Below, in pieces: positions 1-5,384 of a stretch of 5,384 nucleotides of DNA. A program made the position numbers and the translations under genes. The stretch covers positions 1 to 5,384 of the forward strand of contig JALTMC010000348.1 in assembly GCA_027005175.1 (NCBI GenBank). The letters run 5' to 3'. Position 1 is the first letter of the stretch. Each line of letters begins with the position of its first letter. A model generated the notes under the pieces. The model was not told where the DNA came from, searched no databases, and saw nothing but the letters and a program-made list of their open reading frames with translations. The DNA comes from Myxococcales bacterium. GTDB lineage: Bacteria > Myxococcota_C > UBA6777.

Positions 1-662
1 GGCCCACCACTGTTCCCTCGATTGATCGCGGCGTCGGTTTGAATAAAAGCCTGATATCGCCCCCCCAACTCACGTCCTTTTGCGCTGATAATACCGGCAG
101 TCACTGTGATACCAAGACCACGAGCATTTCCAATCGCCACCACAGGGGCACCGACTTCCGCTCTGGCAGAATCTCCCAGGTAAGCAAACCGAAAAGGCTT
201 TCCTTGGGGATGAATCACTTGAATTAAAGCCACGTCAAGTTCGGGCGACTTGCCGAGGACTTTTACTTTAAAAGTCTGTTTGTCATAGGTTTCGGCCCGT
301 ATCTTTGTTGCATTTTTGACAACATGATAGTTTGTCAGAGCATAGCCTTTGGAGCTGATAAAGAAACCCGAACCTCGTGAACGAAACCGACGAGAGCGAG
401 AAAGAGGCCATCGAAATCGTCGTGATCTTCGGACCCTTCTCCCTTCCACAAACAGATTAAAGACCGTTGGTTTTATTTTTCGAACCAAAGGAGAGAAGTC
501 ATACACCCGGATGCTAGGTGGTTTCGCAGATGTGGGGCGACTTTTCCAAAGCTGACTATGAGCCGAGGCAGTATTGTGGGCCAAAGCAGGATGGGCTGCC
601 AGCCCGATACAGGCAACAGACGCTATGGCTGTTACCCCAATGAAAAGAGTACGTATTGTCAT
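1..662 (-). CDS. htrA: HtrA/DegP-family periplasmic serine protease, N-terminal part (runs off left edge)
   Basis: This is an exported, ATP-independent serine protease of the Deg/HtrA family, which degrades or refolds damaged envelope proteins. Seen: 220 codons are present before the window edge. Residues 1-28 form a signal peptide (basic start, hydrophobic core, ALA cleavage site). The trypsin-like domain has the complete triad: His113 in TNYHVV, Asp143 in ELDVAL and Ser218 in INRGNSGG. The gaps of 30 and 75 residues equal those of E. coli DegP (His105, Asp135, Ser210). An arginine-rich loop (residues 75-96) precedes GSGFF. The end of the protease domain and any PDZ domains lie outside, so DegP, DegQ and DegS types cannot be separated, although a cleavable signal argues against a DegS-like anchor. 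Start: ATG at 662. A GTG at 665 is equally possible; both follow a GGGAGGA ribosome site. It is transcribed away from minD. Confidence 0.95.
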   Translation of the reverse strand, partial: MTIRTLFIGVTAIASVACIGLAAHPALAHNTASAHSQLWKSRPTSAKPPSIRVYDFSPLVRKIKPTVFNLFVEGRRVRRSRRFRWPLSRSRRFRSRGSGFFISSKGYALTNYHVVKNATKIRAETYDKQTFKVKVLGKSPELDVALIQVIHPQGKPFRFAYLGDSARAEVGAPVVAIGNARGLGITVTAGIISAKGRELGGRYQAFIQTDAAINRGNSGG

Positions 663-671
663 CACAGCAGT

Positions 672-678
672 TCCTCCC
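672..678 (-). promoter_or_regulatory. Ribosome binding site of htrA
   Basis: On the minus strand GGGAGGA lies 7 bases before a GTG (665) and 10 bases before the ATG (662), counted from the end of GGAGG. The spacing slightly favours GTG, so the protein may begin one residue earlier. Either start keeps the same signal peptide. Confidence 0.75.
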
Positions 679-751
679 TAGTAAAGCAGCGGGCAAATGG
701 TTGGGTGAGAGTAATCAAAGCAGCAAAAGCTGTCGCTGAATACTTCGAAAT

Positions 752-773
752 ACCTTGTCTAAGGTGAATCACC
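752..773. repeat. Overlapping inverted repeats upstream of htrA
   Basis: ACCTT (752-756) pairs with AAGGT (761-765) across a 4-base loop. GGTGA (763-767) pairs with TCACC (769-773) across one base. They share the GGT at 763-765, so as RNA hairpins they would exclude each other; as DNA they could be an operator. The site is about 90-110 bases upstream of the htrA start. The arms are short, so chance is a real alternative. Confidence 0.35.
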
Positions 774-922
774 AACAGCATTGATGCAACCCCCACAAAA
801 GAAACCCCTTCTACCTCAAGCCAATGAATCTCTCGATAGTACCTGAAAGACATACAGAAAATAATCATGTCATTTTTTTGACGAATCGGGGCCTTATCCA
901 TCAGAGTGGGGTCAAAGGAAAC

Positions 923-935
923 GTGCATTTTGCAC
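923..935. repeat. Perfect 13-base inverted repeat GTGCA-TTT-TGCAC
   Basis: The five-base arms are perfect around a TTT centre, in the htrA-minD control region, about 150 bases before minD and 260 before htrA. It could be a regulator binding site for either gene. It is too short for a terminator stem, and the adjacent A-run is on the wrong side for plus-strand termination. Chance occurrence in about 400 bases cannot be excluded. Confidence 0.3.
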
Positions 936-1071
936 AAAAACACATCATGAATTGGCTCATTGATTGAACATGAGGAAGGGTAGACAGAGACGATGAAAGG
1001 ATTGGTAATGACTACAAACCAACACTCATATACCTGTCACGACAAAAGACCTTTCCACCTACCAACAATGC

Positions 1072-1077
1072 GAGGGT
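1072..1077 (+). promoter_or_regulatory. Ribosome binding site of minD
   Basis: GAGGGT lies 7 bases before the ATG at 1084 (counted from GAGGG). It fixes this start, which also aligns with the usual MinD N-terminus. Confidence 0.75.
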
Positions 1078-1083
1078 AACAAA

Positions 1084-1896
1084 ATGGGTGAAGCGATTGT
1101 CATTACGTCGGGTAAAGGCGGGGTTGGTAAAACTACAGTCTCGGCAAATCTAGGCATTGCACTGGCATTAACTGGAAACACCGTGGTTGTCGTGGATGCA
1201 GATATCGGTTTGCGTAACCTTGACGTTGTCTTGGGATTAGAAAATCGCATCGTCTACGACCTCGTCCATGTCATCGAAGGCTATTGTCGGCTCCGCCAAG
1301 CCCTGGTGAAGGACAAGCGTCTCGATGGACTCTATCTACTCCCAGCAGCGCAAACACGGGACAAAACAGCCGTCAATCCACAACAAATGGAAGCACTGAT
1401 CAACCAGCTCAAACAACAGTTTGACTACGTCTTGGTGGATTGCCCTGCTGGCATCGAGCAAGGCTTCAAAAACTCTATCGCAGGAACAGACCGTGGCATC
1501 GTTGTCACAACTCCAGAGATGTCAGCCATTCGCGACGCCGATCGGATCATCGGTATGATCGAAGCCAGCGGCCAACACCACTCTTCTCCCGCATTGATAC
1601 TCAACCGCTACCGACCTCAAATGGTAGACAAAGGCAATATGCTGTCGGTGGAAGATGTACAAGAGATCCTGGCCATCCCTCTGATCGGCCTCTTGCCCGA
1701 AAGCGAGTACATTGTCACATCCACCAACAAAGGAACTCCCATCGCCTTTCAGCCGCGCACTATGATCGGTGAAGCATTCCACCGCATCGCTGAGCGCGTA
1801 CAAGGCTTTGAAGTACCTTTCATGGACCTTGACATCAATGTTGGATTCTTCGCAAAAATGAAAAAGATGATGGGAATGGGGAGGATTGAGGCATGA
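1084..1896 (+). CDS. minD: Septum site-determining ATPase MinD
   Basis: MinD is a ParA/MinD-type ATPase that dimerises with ATP on the inner membrane. It normally recruits MinC to block FtsZ at the poles and is released by MinE. Seen: 270 residues, the usual length. The deviant Walker A GKGGVGKT covers residues 10-17, with signature Lys11 and Lys16. Asp38 and Asp40 lie in VVDADIGLRNLD, and Walker B is VDCPAGIEQG (118-127). The PEMSAIRDADR segment (144-154) corresponds to the E. coli region that binds MinC and MinE; its Asp151 matches E. coli Asp152. The C-terminus (about 253-266, GFFAKMKKMMGMG) is an amphipathic membrane-targeting helix rich in Phe, Met and Lys. The stop overlaps the minE start (ATGA), indicating translational coupling. 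minC is not upstream, where it usually lies. Confidence 0.98.
   Translation: MGEAIVITSGKGGVGKTTVSANLGIALALTGNTVVVVDADIGLRNLDVVLGLENRIVYDLVHVIEGYCRLRQALVKDKRLDGLYLLPAAQTRDKTAVNPQQMEALINQLKQQFDYVLVDCPAGIEQGFKNSIAGTDRGIVVTTPEMSAIRDADRIIGMIEASGQHHSSPALILNRYRPQMVDKGNMLSVEDVQEILAIPLIGLLPESEYIVTSTNKGTPIAFQPRTMIGEAFHRIAERVQGFEVPFMDLDINVGFFAKMKKMMGMGRIEA
1878..1884 (+). promoter_or_regulatory. Ribosome binding site of minE inside the end of minD
   Basis: GGGGAGG lies 8 bases before the minE ATG at 1893 and within the last codons of minD. It supports the overlapping start and independent ribosome entry as well as coupling. Confidence 0.8.
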
Positions 1897-2198
1897 TAGC
1901 TTCCGTAATGAGTTGGCTCCGCAAACGTACCCGCGGATTTGAAATGGATGGAGAAGATGCCGGCGAAATGGCAAAAAAACGCCTCAGCATCCTACTACTC
2001 CAAGACCGCATACAGCTTCCAGCACCACAAATGGAAGCCATGAAACAAGACCTGCTCGCCGTTATCGCACGCTATGTCGAAATCGATAATAGCAATGTCG
2101 AGATCAACTTCGAAAAGGTCGCAAACTCCCGACAGATGGCCATCATGACCAGTATCCCTGTCAAAAAAGTCTTTGAACAAGACCAACCTGCCTCCTAA
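1893..2198 (+). CDS. minE: Cell division topological specificity factor MinE
   Basis: MinE stimulates the MinD ATPase and drives its pole-to-pole oscillation, so that division happens at mid-cell. Seen: 101 residues, slightly longer than the 88 of E. coli. Residues 1-12 (IASVMSWLRKR) form a short amphipathic, basic membrane-binding start, as in the family. AKKRLSILLLQDR (27-39) is the MinD-contacting segment. MEAMKQDLLAVIARYVEIDNSNVEINFEK (47-75) matches the topological-specificity domain (helix, then the YVEID beta strand). The C-terminal tail (90-101) is not conserved. The start codon overlaps the minD stop. minE ends about 30 bases before the convergent dusA stop, and no clear terminator stem is visible between them. 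Confidence 0.96.
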   Translation: MIASVMSWLRKRTRGFEMDGEDAGEMAKKRLSILLLQDRIQLPAPQMEAMKQDLLAVIARYVEIDNSNVEINFEKVANSRQMAIMTSIPVKKVFEQDQPAS

Positions 2199-2229
2199 GC
2201 CTCAATTAGCCTTTGTCCTGTTGTCTTTC

Positions 2230-3258
2230 CTATTCTTCCATTGCCTTCAATGCCGCCACAATCAATTCCTCAGCGGAGTTGGCGAAATGCGGCTGCTTTC
2301 CACTCAGCATCCTTCGCCAGACACGCCCCATACGCTGACTTTTAAACAAACCCAGCATATGACGAACCATGGTCACAAGGAGTTTGCCTTTCCCTCTCCA
2401 CTCCTCAAGATAGGGAATCATCGACAAAGCCACCTCTCTTCGAGATGGGACCTCCCAATCATCACCGAAGAATCGGGCATCTACACCTGCAAAGAGATAA
2501 GGGTCATCATACGCAGCACGGCCCAACATCACACCATCAACGTGTTTCAAATGCGTCTCGATCTCATCCAAGGTTTTCACACCACCGTTGGTTTCAATCA
2601 CGAGTTCCGGATGTTCTCGCTTAAGTCGATAGACATCTTCATGACGTAATGGTGGGATATTTCGATTGTCCTTCGGGCTCAAACCCTTCAACCAAGCACA
2701 TCGTGCATGAACCGTAAATCGATCACAGCCCGAAGCCTCCACGATTTCAACAAACCGCAGCATGTCTTCGTAGCGATCCAGGTTATCAATACCAACTCGA
2801 TGCTTTACGCTGACAGGGATTTTAACCTTCGCTCTCATGGCCCCAACACACTCGGCGACAAGCGCAGGCTCTGCCATCAAACAGGCTCCAAATCGACCTT
2901 GACTTACCCGATCACTGGGACAACCTACATTCAAGTTGATCTCATCATAACCCCAGTCTTCACAAATCGATGCAGCCTCTATAAGTTTGAATGGCTCACT
3001 ACCACCCAGTTGCATCACCACAGGATGCTCCACTTCGTCAAAACCTAAAAGCCTCTCACGATCACCATGGATCACCGCATCCGCCGTAATCATCTCTGTC
3101 CACAACAGCGTATGTCGGGTAAGTTTACGCATAAAATATCGATAAAATCGATCAGTACAATCCATCATCGGTGCAATACTCACCGGATAGACTGTCGCCC
3201 GTGACTCTCGTAACTTCACTTCCTCGCCTTGCTCTCGTATCATTTTCTCAACGACCAT
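2230..3258 (-). CDS. dusA: tRNA-dihydrouridine synthase, DusA type
   Basis: DusA is a cytosolic flavoenzyme that uses FMN and NADPH to reduce uridine 20/20a in the tRNA D-loop. Seen, numbered from the ATG at 3258 (342 residues): SIAPMMDCTDR at the first strand of the FMN barrel; NLNVGCPSDRV with catalytic Cys113; KHRVGID with Lys152 and His153; FTVHARCAWLKGLSPK (181-196) with His184; ETNGG (to 226); and VMLGRAAYDDP for FMN phosphate. The combination of VGCPSDRV and HARxAWLKGLSPK is typical of DusA rather than DusB or DusC. Start is uncertain. ATG 3258 has GGAGG 13 bases upstream; TTG 3267 has it 4 bases upstream and adds three residues; ATG 3243 is further in but still before the barrel. The gene converges on minE and diverges from the acyl-CoA dehydrogenase. 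Confidence 0.95.
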   Translation of the reverse strand: MVVEKMIREQGEEVKLRESRATVYPVSIAPMMDCTDRFYRYFMRKLTRHTLLWTEMITADAVIHGDRERLLGFDEVEHPVVMQLGGSEPFKLIEAASICEDWGYDEINLNVGCPSDRVSQGRFGACLMAEPALVAECVGAMRAKVKIPVSVKHRVGIDNLDRYEDMLRFVEIVEASGCDRFTVHARCAWLKGLSPKDNRNIPPLRHEDVYRLKREHPELVIETNGGVKTLDEIETHLKHVDGVMLGRAAYDDPYLFAGVDARFFGDDWEVPSRREVALSMIPYLEEWRGKGKLLVTMVRHMLGLFKSQRMGRVWRRMLSGKQPHFANSAEELIVAALKAMEE

Positions 3259-3282
3259 ACTCTCCAATCATCCTCCAAAACT

Positions 3283-3329
3283 CATATAACATTCAAAGCT
3301 TACATAGTGTCAATGGTTAAACTTGTCAA
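3283..3329 (-). promoter_or_regulatory. Candidate dusA promoter(s), two alternative TTGACA elements
   Basis: The minus strand carries two perfect TTGACA hexamers, at 3324-3329 and 3308-3313. The first pairs with TATGTA (3301-3306) at 17 bases and would give a leader of about 35 bases. The second pairs with TTATAT (3284-3289) at 18 bases, or TATATG (3283-3288) at 19, and would start transcription almost at the ribosome site, so it is less plausible. Both -10 hexamers are poor matches. Box 3297-3323 overlaps both options. Confidence 0.5.
3297..3323. repeat. Inverted-repeat box A (AGCTTACATA ... TAAACT)
   Basis: Imperfect dyad AGCTTA/TAAACT (5 of 6 pairs) with 15 bases between the arms, lying over the candidate dusA promoter. 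It resembles box B at 3403-3430: the 10-base left part differs at one position and the TAAACT right part is identical. A shared regulator site is an inference. Confidence 0.4.
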
Positions 3330-3388
3330 TCATTTTCGCCCTTTCTCGCCCCCCATTCTAAAGACCTTACAAACAGACCATTTTTTTC

Positions 3389-3416
3389 TTGTGAGCATTA
3401 TAAGTTTACATAATAT
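3389..3416 (+). promoter_or_regulatory. Candidate promoter of the acyl-CoA dehydrogenase gene
   Basis: TTGTGA (3389-3394) and TAATAT (3411-3416) are 16 bases apart in an AT-rich stretch. Transcription would begin near 3423 and leave a leader of about 160 bases. The -10 lies inside the 11-base palindrome ACATAATATGT (3408-3418) and inside box B, which suggests repression by a protein bound over the promoter. Confidence 0.5.
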
Positions 3417-3430
3417 GTCAGGTATAAACT
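3403..3430. repeat. Inverted-repeat box B (AGTTTACATA ... TAAACT) over a promoter
   Basis: Perfect 6-base arms AGTTTA (3403-3408) and TAAACT (3425-3430) are 16 bases apart. The palindrome ACATAATATGT (3408-3418) sits inside it. Box B covers the candidate -10 of the acyl-CoA dehydrogenase promoter and resembles box A near dusA. It is likely an operator; the regulator is unknown. Confidence 0.45.
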
Positions 3431-3460
3431 AGAGAAGAAGGTTCATGCAAAATAATGTTC

Positions 3461-3479
3461 AGAGTTGTTGAAAAACTCT
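3461..3479 (+). repeat. Small hairpin in the dehydrogenase leader
   Basis: AGAGTT (3461-3466) pairs with AACTCT (3474-3479) across a 7-base loop, downstream of the candidate promoter. No T-run follows, so it is not a normal intrinsic terminator. It may be an RNA structure in the leader or chance. Confidence 0.3.
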
Positions 3480-3508
3480 TGCGTAGGGAAGCGAGTTGTT
3501 ATATGCAT

Positions 3509-3540
3509 TGAATGCTGGTTCAGTGAATGCTGGTTCAGTG
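3509..3540. repeat. 15-base tandem direct repeat upstream of the dehydrogenase gene
   Basis: The unit TGAATGCTGGTTCAG occurs at 3509-3523 and again, identical, at 3524-3538, followed by TG, the start of a third unit. The palindrome GCATTGAATGC (3505-3515) overlaps the left end. It lies 43-75 bases before the ATG at 3584, in the presumed leader. It could come from recent slippage duplication or be a pair of same-facing binding sites. Confidence 0.8.
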
Positions 3541-3572
3541 TAGACGAACAAAATGGATTGGGTTGTAGAGAC

Positions 3573-3577
3573 AGGAG
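3573..3577 (+). promoter_or_regulatory. Ribosome binding site of the acyl-CoA dehydrogenase gene
   Basis: AGGAG lies 6 bases before the ATG at 3584. The good spacing decides this start over the in-frame ATG six codons in. Confidence 0.8.
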
Positions 3578-3583
3578 AAAGAG

Positions 3584-5384
3584 ATGTCTGGACTGTTTAT
3601 GGATCGAAGAGACATTGACTTTTTATTTTACGAGCAGTTTGGGGTTGATGCGTTTGGTAAGACCTTTCCCAAGTATGCGGATATGGGTAGGGATGAGTAT
3701 GATGTCATCTTGGACGCGGCGATCCAGTTGGCGTCTGAAGTGATGGCTCCCAATCGTACCAAAGCAGATGAGATGGGTTGTCGATTGGAAGACGGGCAGG
3801 TGTACCCTCCTGAGTTTTACAAAGAAACATACCAACAATACGCTGAAGGTGGTTGGGTTGGAGCAGGACGGCCTCCGGAGCTGGGTGGTATGGGTTTGCC
3901 CCTCCCTCTCTCTATGATGCTCACAGAGATCTTTATTGCGGGTGATCCCTCCTTTATGTTCTATCCAGGTCTAACAGCGGCGGCAGCCCATATGCTGGAA
4001 GTGTGTGCTTCGCCAGAGATGCGAGACCTTGTTGTACCCAAGATGTACAGTGGGGAATGGACAGGCACCATGTGTCTCACTGAGCCTCAAGCGGGAACTG
4101 CACTGGGTGGTATCACAACGATTGCTGAAGAGACGGACAATCCGAAAGAATTTAAGATCACTGGGAATAAGATCTTTATCTCTGCCGGCGATCACAACCT
4201 GCGTGAGAATATCTTACATCTTGTATTGGCTCGTATACCTGGTGACCCCATGACCACACGTGGCATAAGCCTCTTCTTGGTACCCAAGCATCGATACGAT
4301 GAGAATGGAACACTGACAGGCTTCAATGATGTGAGGACCACAGCTATTGAGCATAAGATGGGTATCAATGGCTCAGCAACTTGCTCATTGTCTTTTGGCG
4401 ATGATGGTGATTGCATCGGCTACCTTGTTGGAGAACGACGCAAAGGCTTGAGCGCGATGTTCCATATGATGAACTCAGCAAGGATCGCCTGTGGGATCCA
4501 GGGCTCTGCTCTCTCCAACCAAGCCTACCAGCTTGCGTTGAACTATGCGAAAGAGCGCACACAAGGTCCGGATATGACCAAGAAGGACCTCGACAACGCC
4601 GAATGGGTTGCGATTATCAAACATCCGGATGTCCGTCGAAACCTGATGTATGCGAAAGCGTACTCGGAAGGGATGCGTGCTCTTCTCACCCAGGCCGCTG
4701 TATACGCCGACTTTGCAGAAAACCATCCCGACGAAGAAATCAAAGAAAAGAATCAAGATCTGTTGGAACTGCTCACCCCGATTTGCAAGGCTTACAGCAC
4801 AGACAAGGCCTTTAAAGTAACGGAGCTAGCAATCCAGATTCACGGTGGCTACGGATATATCAAAGAATACGATGTTGAACAGTGTATGCGGGATGTGAAG
4901 ATTGGCTCTTTGTATGAAGGAACCAATGGAATTCAAGCTCTCGACTTGTTGGGTCGAAAGATGCGGATGAAACAAGGTGGTTTGTTTATCCGTTGGATAC
5001 AGGAAGCCACGGAATTTATTGAAGCGCAGAAAGAAAATGAGAAGTTTACGTCGTTGGCCAACTCCCTTGACAAAGCCAAAAACAAGTTGTTTGAAGTCGG
5101 CTTCAGCTTCCAAGAGCGCGGCAAGAAAGACCCGGCTTTATCACTGCTTGGGGCAACCCCCTTCCTTGAGATGTTTGGTCATATCGAGGTGGCTCGATTG
5201 CTATTGCAACAAGCTGTTATCGCCGATGAAAAACTTACCGCCATTGCAGCAGGCATGAAAAAAGAACCCGTCGAAGCTGCTGATGAAAATGAAGAAGCTC
5301 GCTTCTATTTCAACAAGATTCAAACCGCGACTTTCTTCATCAACAACATCCTGCCTGAAGCATTCTCTCTCGCCCGCTTGATCC
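3584..5384 (+). CDS. Acyl-CoA dehydrogenase, long FadE/DmdC-like type (3' end outside window)
   Basis: This FAD enzyme oxidises an acyl-CoA to the trans-2-enoyl-CoA and passes electrons to ETF, as in beta-oxidation. Seen: 600 codons without a stop, then the edge. An N-terminal helical domain covers about 35-155. MCLTEPQAGTALGG (163-176) is the FAD signature, with Ala173 where the family signature has Asp. The beta domain runs to about 275 (KITGNKIFIS; FLVPKHR). C-terminal helices include NSARIACGIQG and QIHGGYGYIKEYDVEQCMRD (418-437). Catalytic base Glu445 sits in LYEGTNGIQ. From about 468 a further helical domain like the ACAD_C extension follows, which normal acyl-CoA dehydrogenases of about 380 residues lack. 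Length and the RTTAIEHKMGINGSAT segment fit the DmdC-like (3-methylmercaptopropionyl-CoA) subgroup, but that group is broad and the substrate cannot be read here. Regulation probably acts through box B. Confidence 0.95.
   Translation, partial: MSGLFMDRRDIDFLFYEQFGVDAFGKTFPKYADMGRDEYDVILDAAIQLASEVMAPNRTKADEMGCRLEDGQVYPPEFYKETYQQYAEGGWVGAGRPPELGGMGLPLPLSMMLTEIFIAGDPSFMFYPGLTAAAAHMLEVCASPEMRDLVVPKMYSGEWTGTMCLTEPQAGTALGGITTIAEETDNPKEFKITGNKIFISAGDHNLRENILHLVLARIPGDPMTTRGISLFLVPKHRYDENGTLTGFNDVRTTAIEHKMGINGSATCSLSFGDDGDCIGYLVGERRKGLSAMFHMMNSARIACGIQGSALSNQAYQLALNYAKERTQGPDMTKKDLDNAEWVAIIKHPDVRRNLMYAKAYSEGMRALLTQAAVYADFAENHPDEEIKEKNQDLLELLTPICKAYSTDKAFKVTELAIQIHGGYGYIKEYDVEQCMRDVKIGSLYEGTNGIQALDLLGRKMRMKQGGLFIRWIQEATEFIEAQKENEKFTSLANSLDKAKNKLFEVGFSFQERGKKDPALSLLGATPFLEMFGHIEVARLLLQQAVIADEKLTAIAAGMKKEPVEAADENEEARFYFNKIQTATFFINNILPEAFSLARLI

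Larger units (their letters stand above)
663..1083. other. Divergent intergenic region between htrA and minD, no gene supported
   Basis: These 421 bases must hold the promoters of the divergent htrA and minD genes, but I see no good sigma-70 pair for either. For minD the best guess is TTGGTA (1002-1007) with TCATAT (1026-1031) at 18 bases, which is weak. Short inverted repeats are present: ACCTT/AAGGT at 752-765, GGTGA/TCACC at 763-773, GTCA/TGAC around a T-run at 869-882, GTGCA/TGCAC at 923-935 and TGTC/GACA at 1035-1044. An open frame on the minus strand (662-943) lacks a ribosome site and a recognisable product. No minC remnant was recognised here. Confidence 0.6.
3259..3583. other. AT-rich divergent control region between dusA and the acyl-CoA dehydrogenase
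   Basis: No protein gene is supported in these 325 bases. They hold candidate promoters for both flanking genes, two related inverted-repeat boxes placed over those promoters (3297-3323 and 3403-3430), a small hairpin (3461-3479) and a 15-base tandem repeat (3509-3540). The density of regulatory-looking sequence contrasts with the sparse 30-base gap between minE and dusA. Confidence 0.7.

Noticed and set aside
9-35. INRGNSGG in HtrA as an unusual active-site variant
   Set aside because: Arg before GNSGG also occurs in E. coli DegP and DegQ, so this is a normal form.
662-943. 93-codon minus-strand frame ending in TGATG overlap with the htrA start
   Set aside because: The stop overlap and a hydrophobic stretch are tempting, but it begins with GTG without a ribosome site, resembles no family I know, and most of it lies where the htrA promoter should be. 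It could at most be a leader frame.
2199-2229. Bidirectional terminator between minE and dusA
   Set aside because: The 31-base gap has no stem with more than a few pairs and no proper T-run on either strand.
2173-2649. 158-codon plus-strand frame opposite dusA
   Set aside because: It is antisense to a clearly conserved DusA and its translation has no recognisable domain. The same holds for the plus-strand frame at 2707-3048.
3445-3471. Eight-codon leader frame (MQNNVQSC) upstream of the dehydrogenase gene
   Set aside because: There is only a poorly spaced AAGG before it, no run of regulatory codons and no attenuator-like terminator after it.
3509-3540. CTGGT in the tandem repeat as an E. 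coli-type FadR half-site
   Set aside because: The FadR site needs a matching ACCAG-like half on the other side, which is absent. The resemblance is five bases only.
3465-3743. Frame containing a repeated ECWFS peptide
   Set aside because: The peptide repeat is just the translation of the 15-base DNA repeat. The frame has a TTG start and overlaps the well-supported dehydrogenase gene in another frame.
3584-5384. Assignment of the dehydrogenase as true DmdC (DMSP breakdown)
   Set aside because: The length and domain layout fit the broad DmdC-like family, but no dmdB or dmdD neighbour is visible and the substrate pocket cannot be judged by eye.

Overview
The window looks like ordinary chromosomal DNA from a Gram-negative bacterium. 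The evidence is an exported HtrA/DegP-type protease, a MinD/MinE pair, a DusA-type tRNA dihydrouridine synthase (a family best known from proteobacteria) and a long FadE/DmdC-like acyl-CoA dehydrogenase. Base composition appears moderate (near 50% GC by eye, lower between genes). I cannot name the organism; Proteobacteria in the broad sense is an inference. No transposase, phage gene, CRISPR array, tRNA or rRNA is visible.

Layout. Positions 1-662 (minus strand) hold the first 220 codons of an HtrA-family serine protease that runs off the left edge. About 420 bases without a supportable gene separate it from the divergent minD-minE pair (1084-2198, plus strand, ATGA overlap). minE converges with dusA (2230-3258, minus strand) across about 30 bases. 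An AT-rich divergent control region of about 325 bases (3259-3583) follows. It carries promoter-like elements, two related inverted-repeat boxes and a 15-base tandem repeat. It leads into a plus-strand acyl-CoA dehydrogenase (3584 to the right edge), of which 600 codons are present and the end is cut off.

Function. The genes are not one pathway: periplasmic protein quality control (HtrA), division-site placement (MinDE), tRNA modification (DusA) and fatty-acid or acyl-CoA oxidation. Only minD-minE form an evident operon. minC is not next to them.

No convincing new system was found. The observations most worth a second look are the paired boxes over both promoters of the dusA/acyl-CoA dehydrogenase divergent region, the tandem repeat in the dehydrogenase leader, the arginine-rich insertion before the HtrA catalytic His, the missing adjacent minC, and an Asp-to-Ala change in the dehydrogenase FAD signature.
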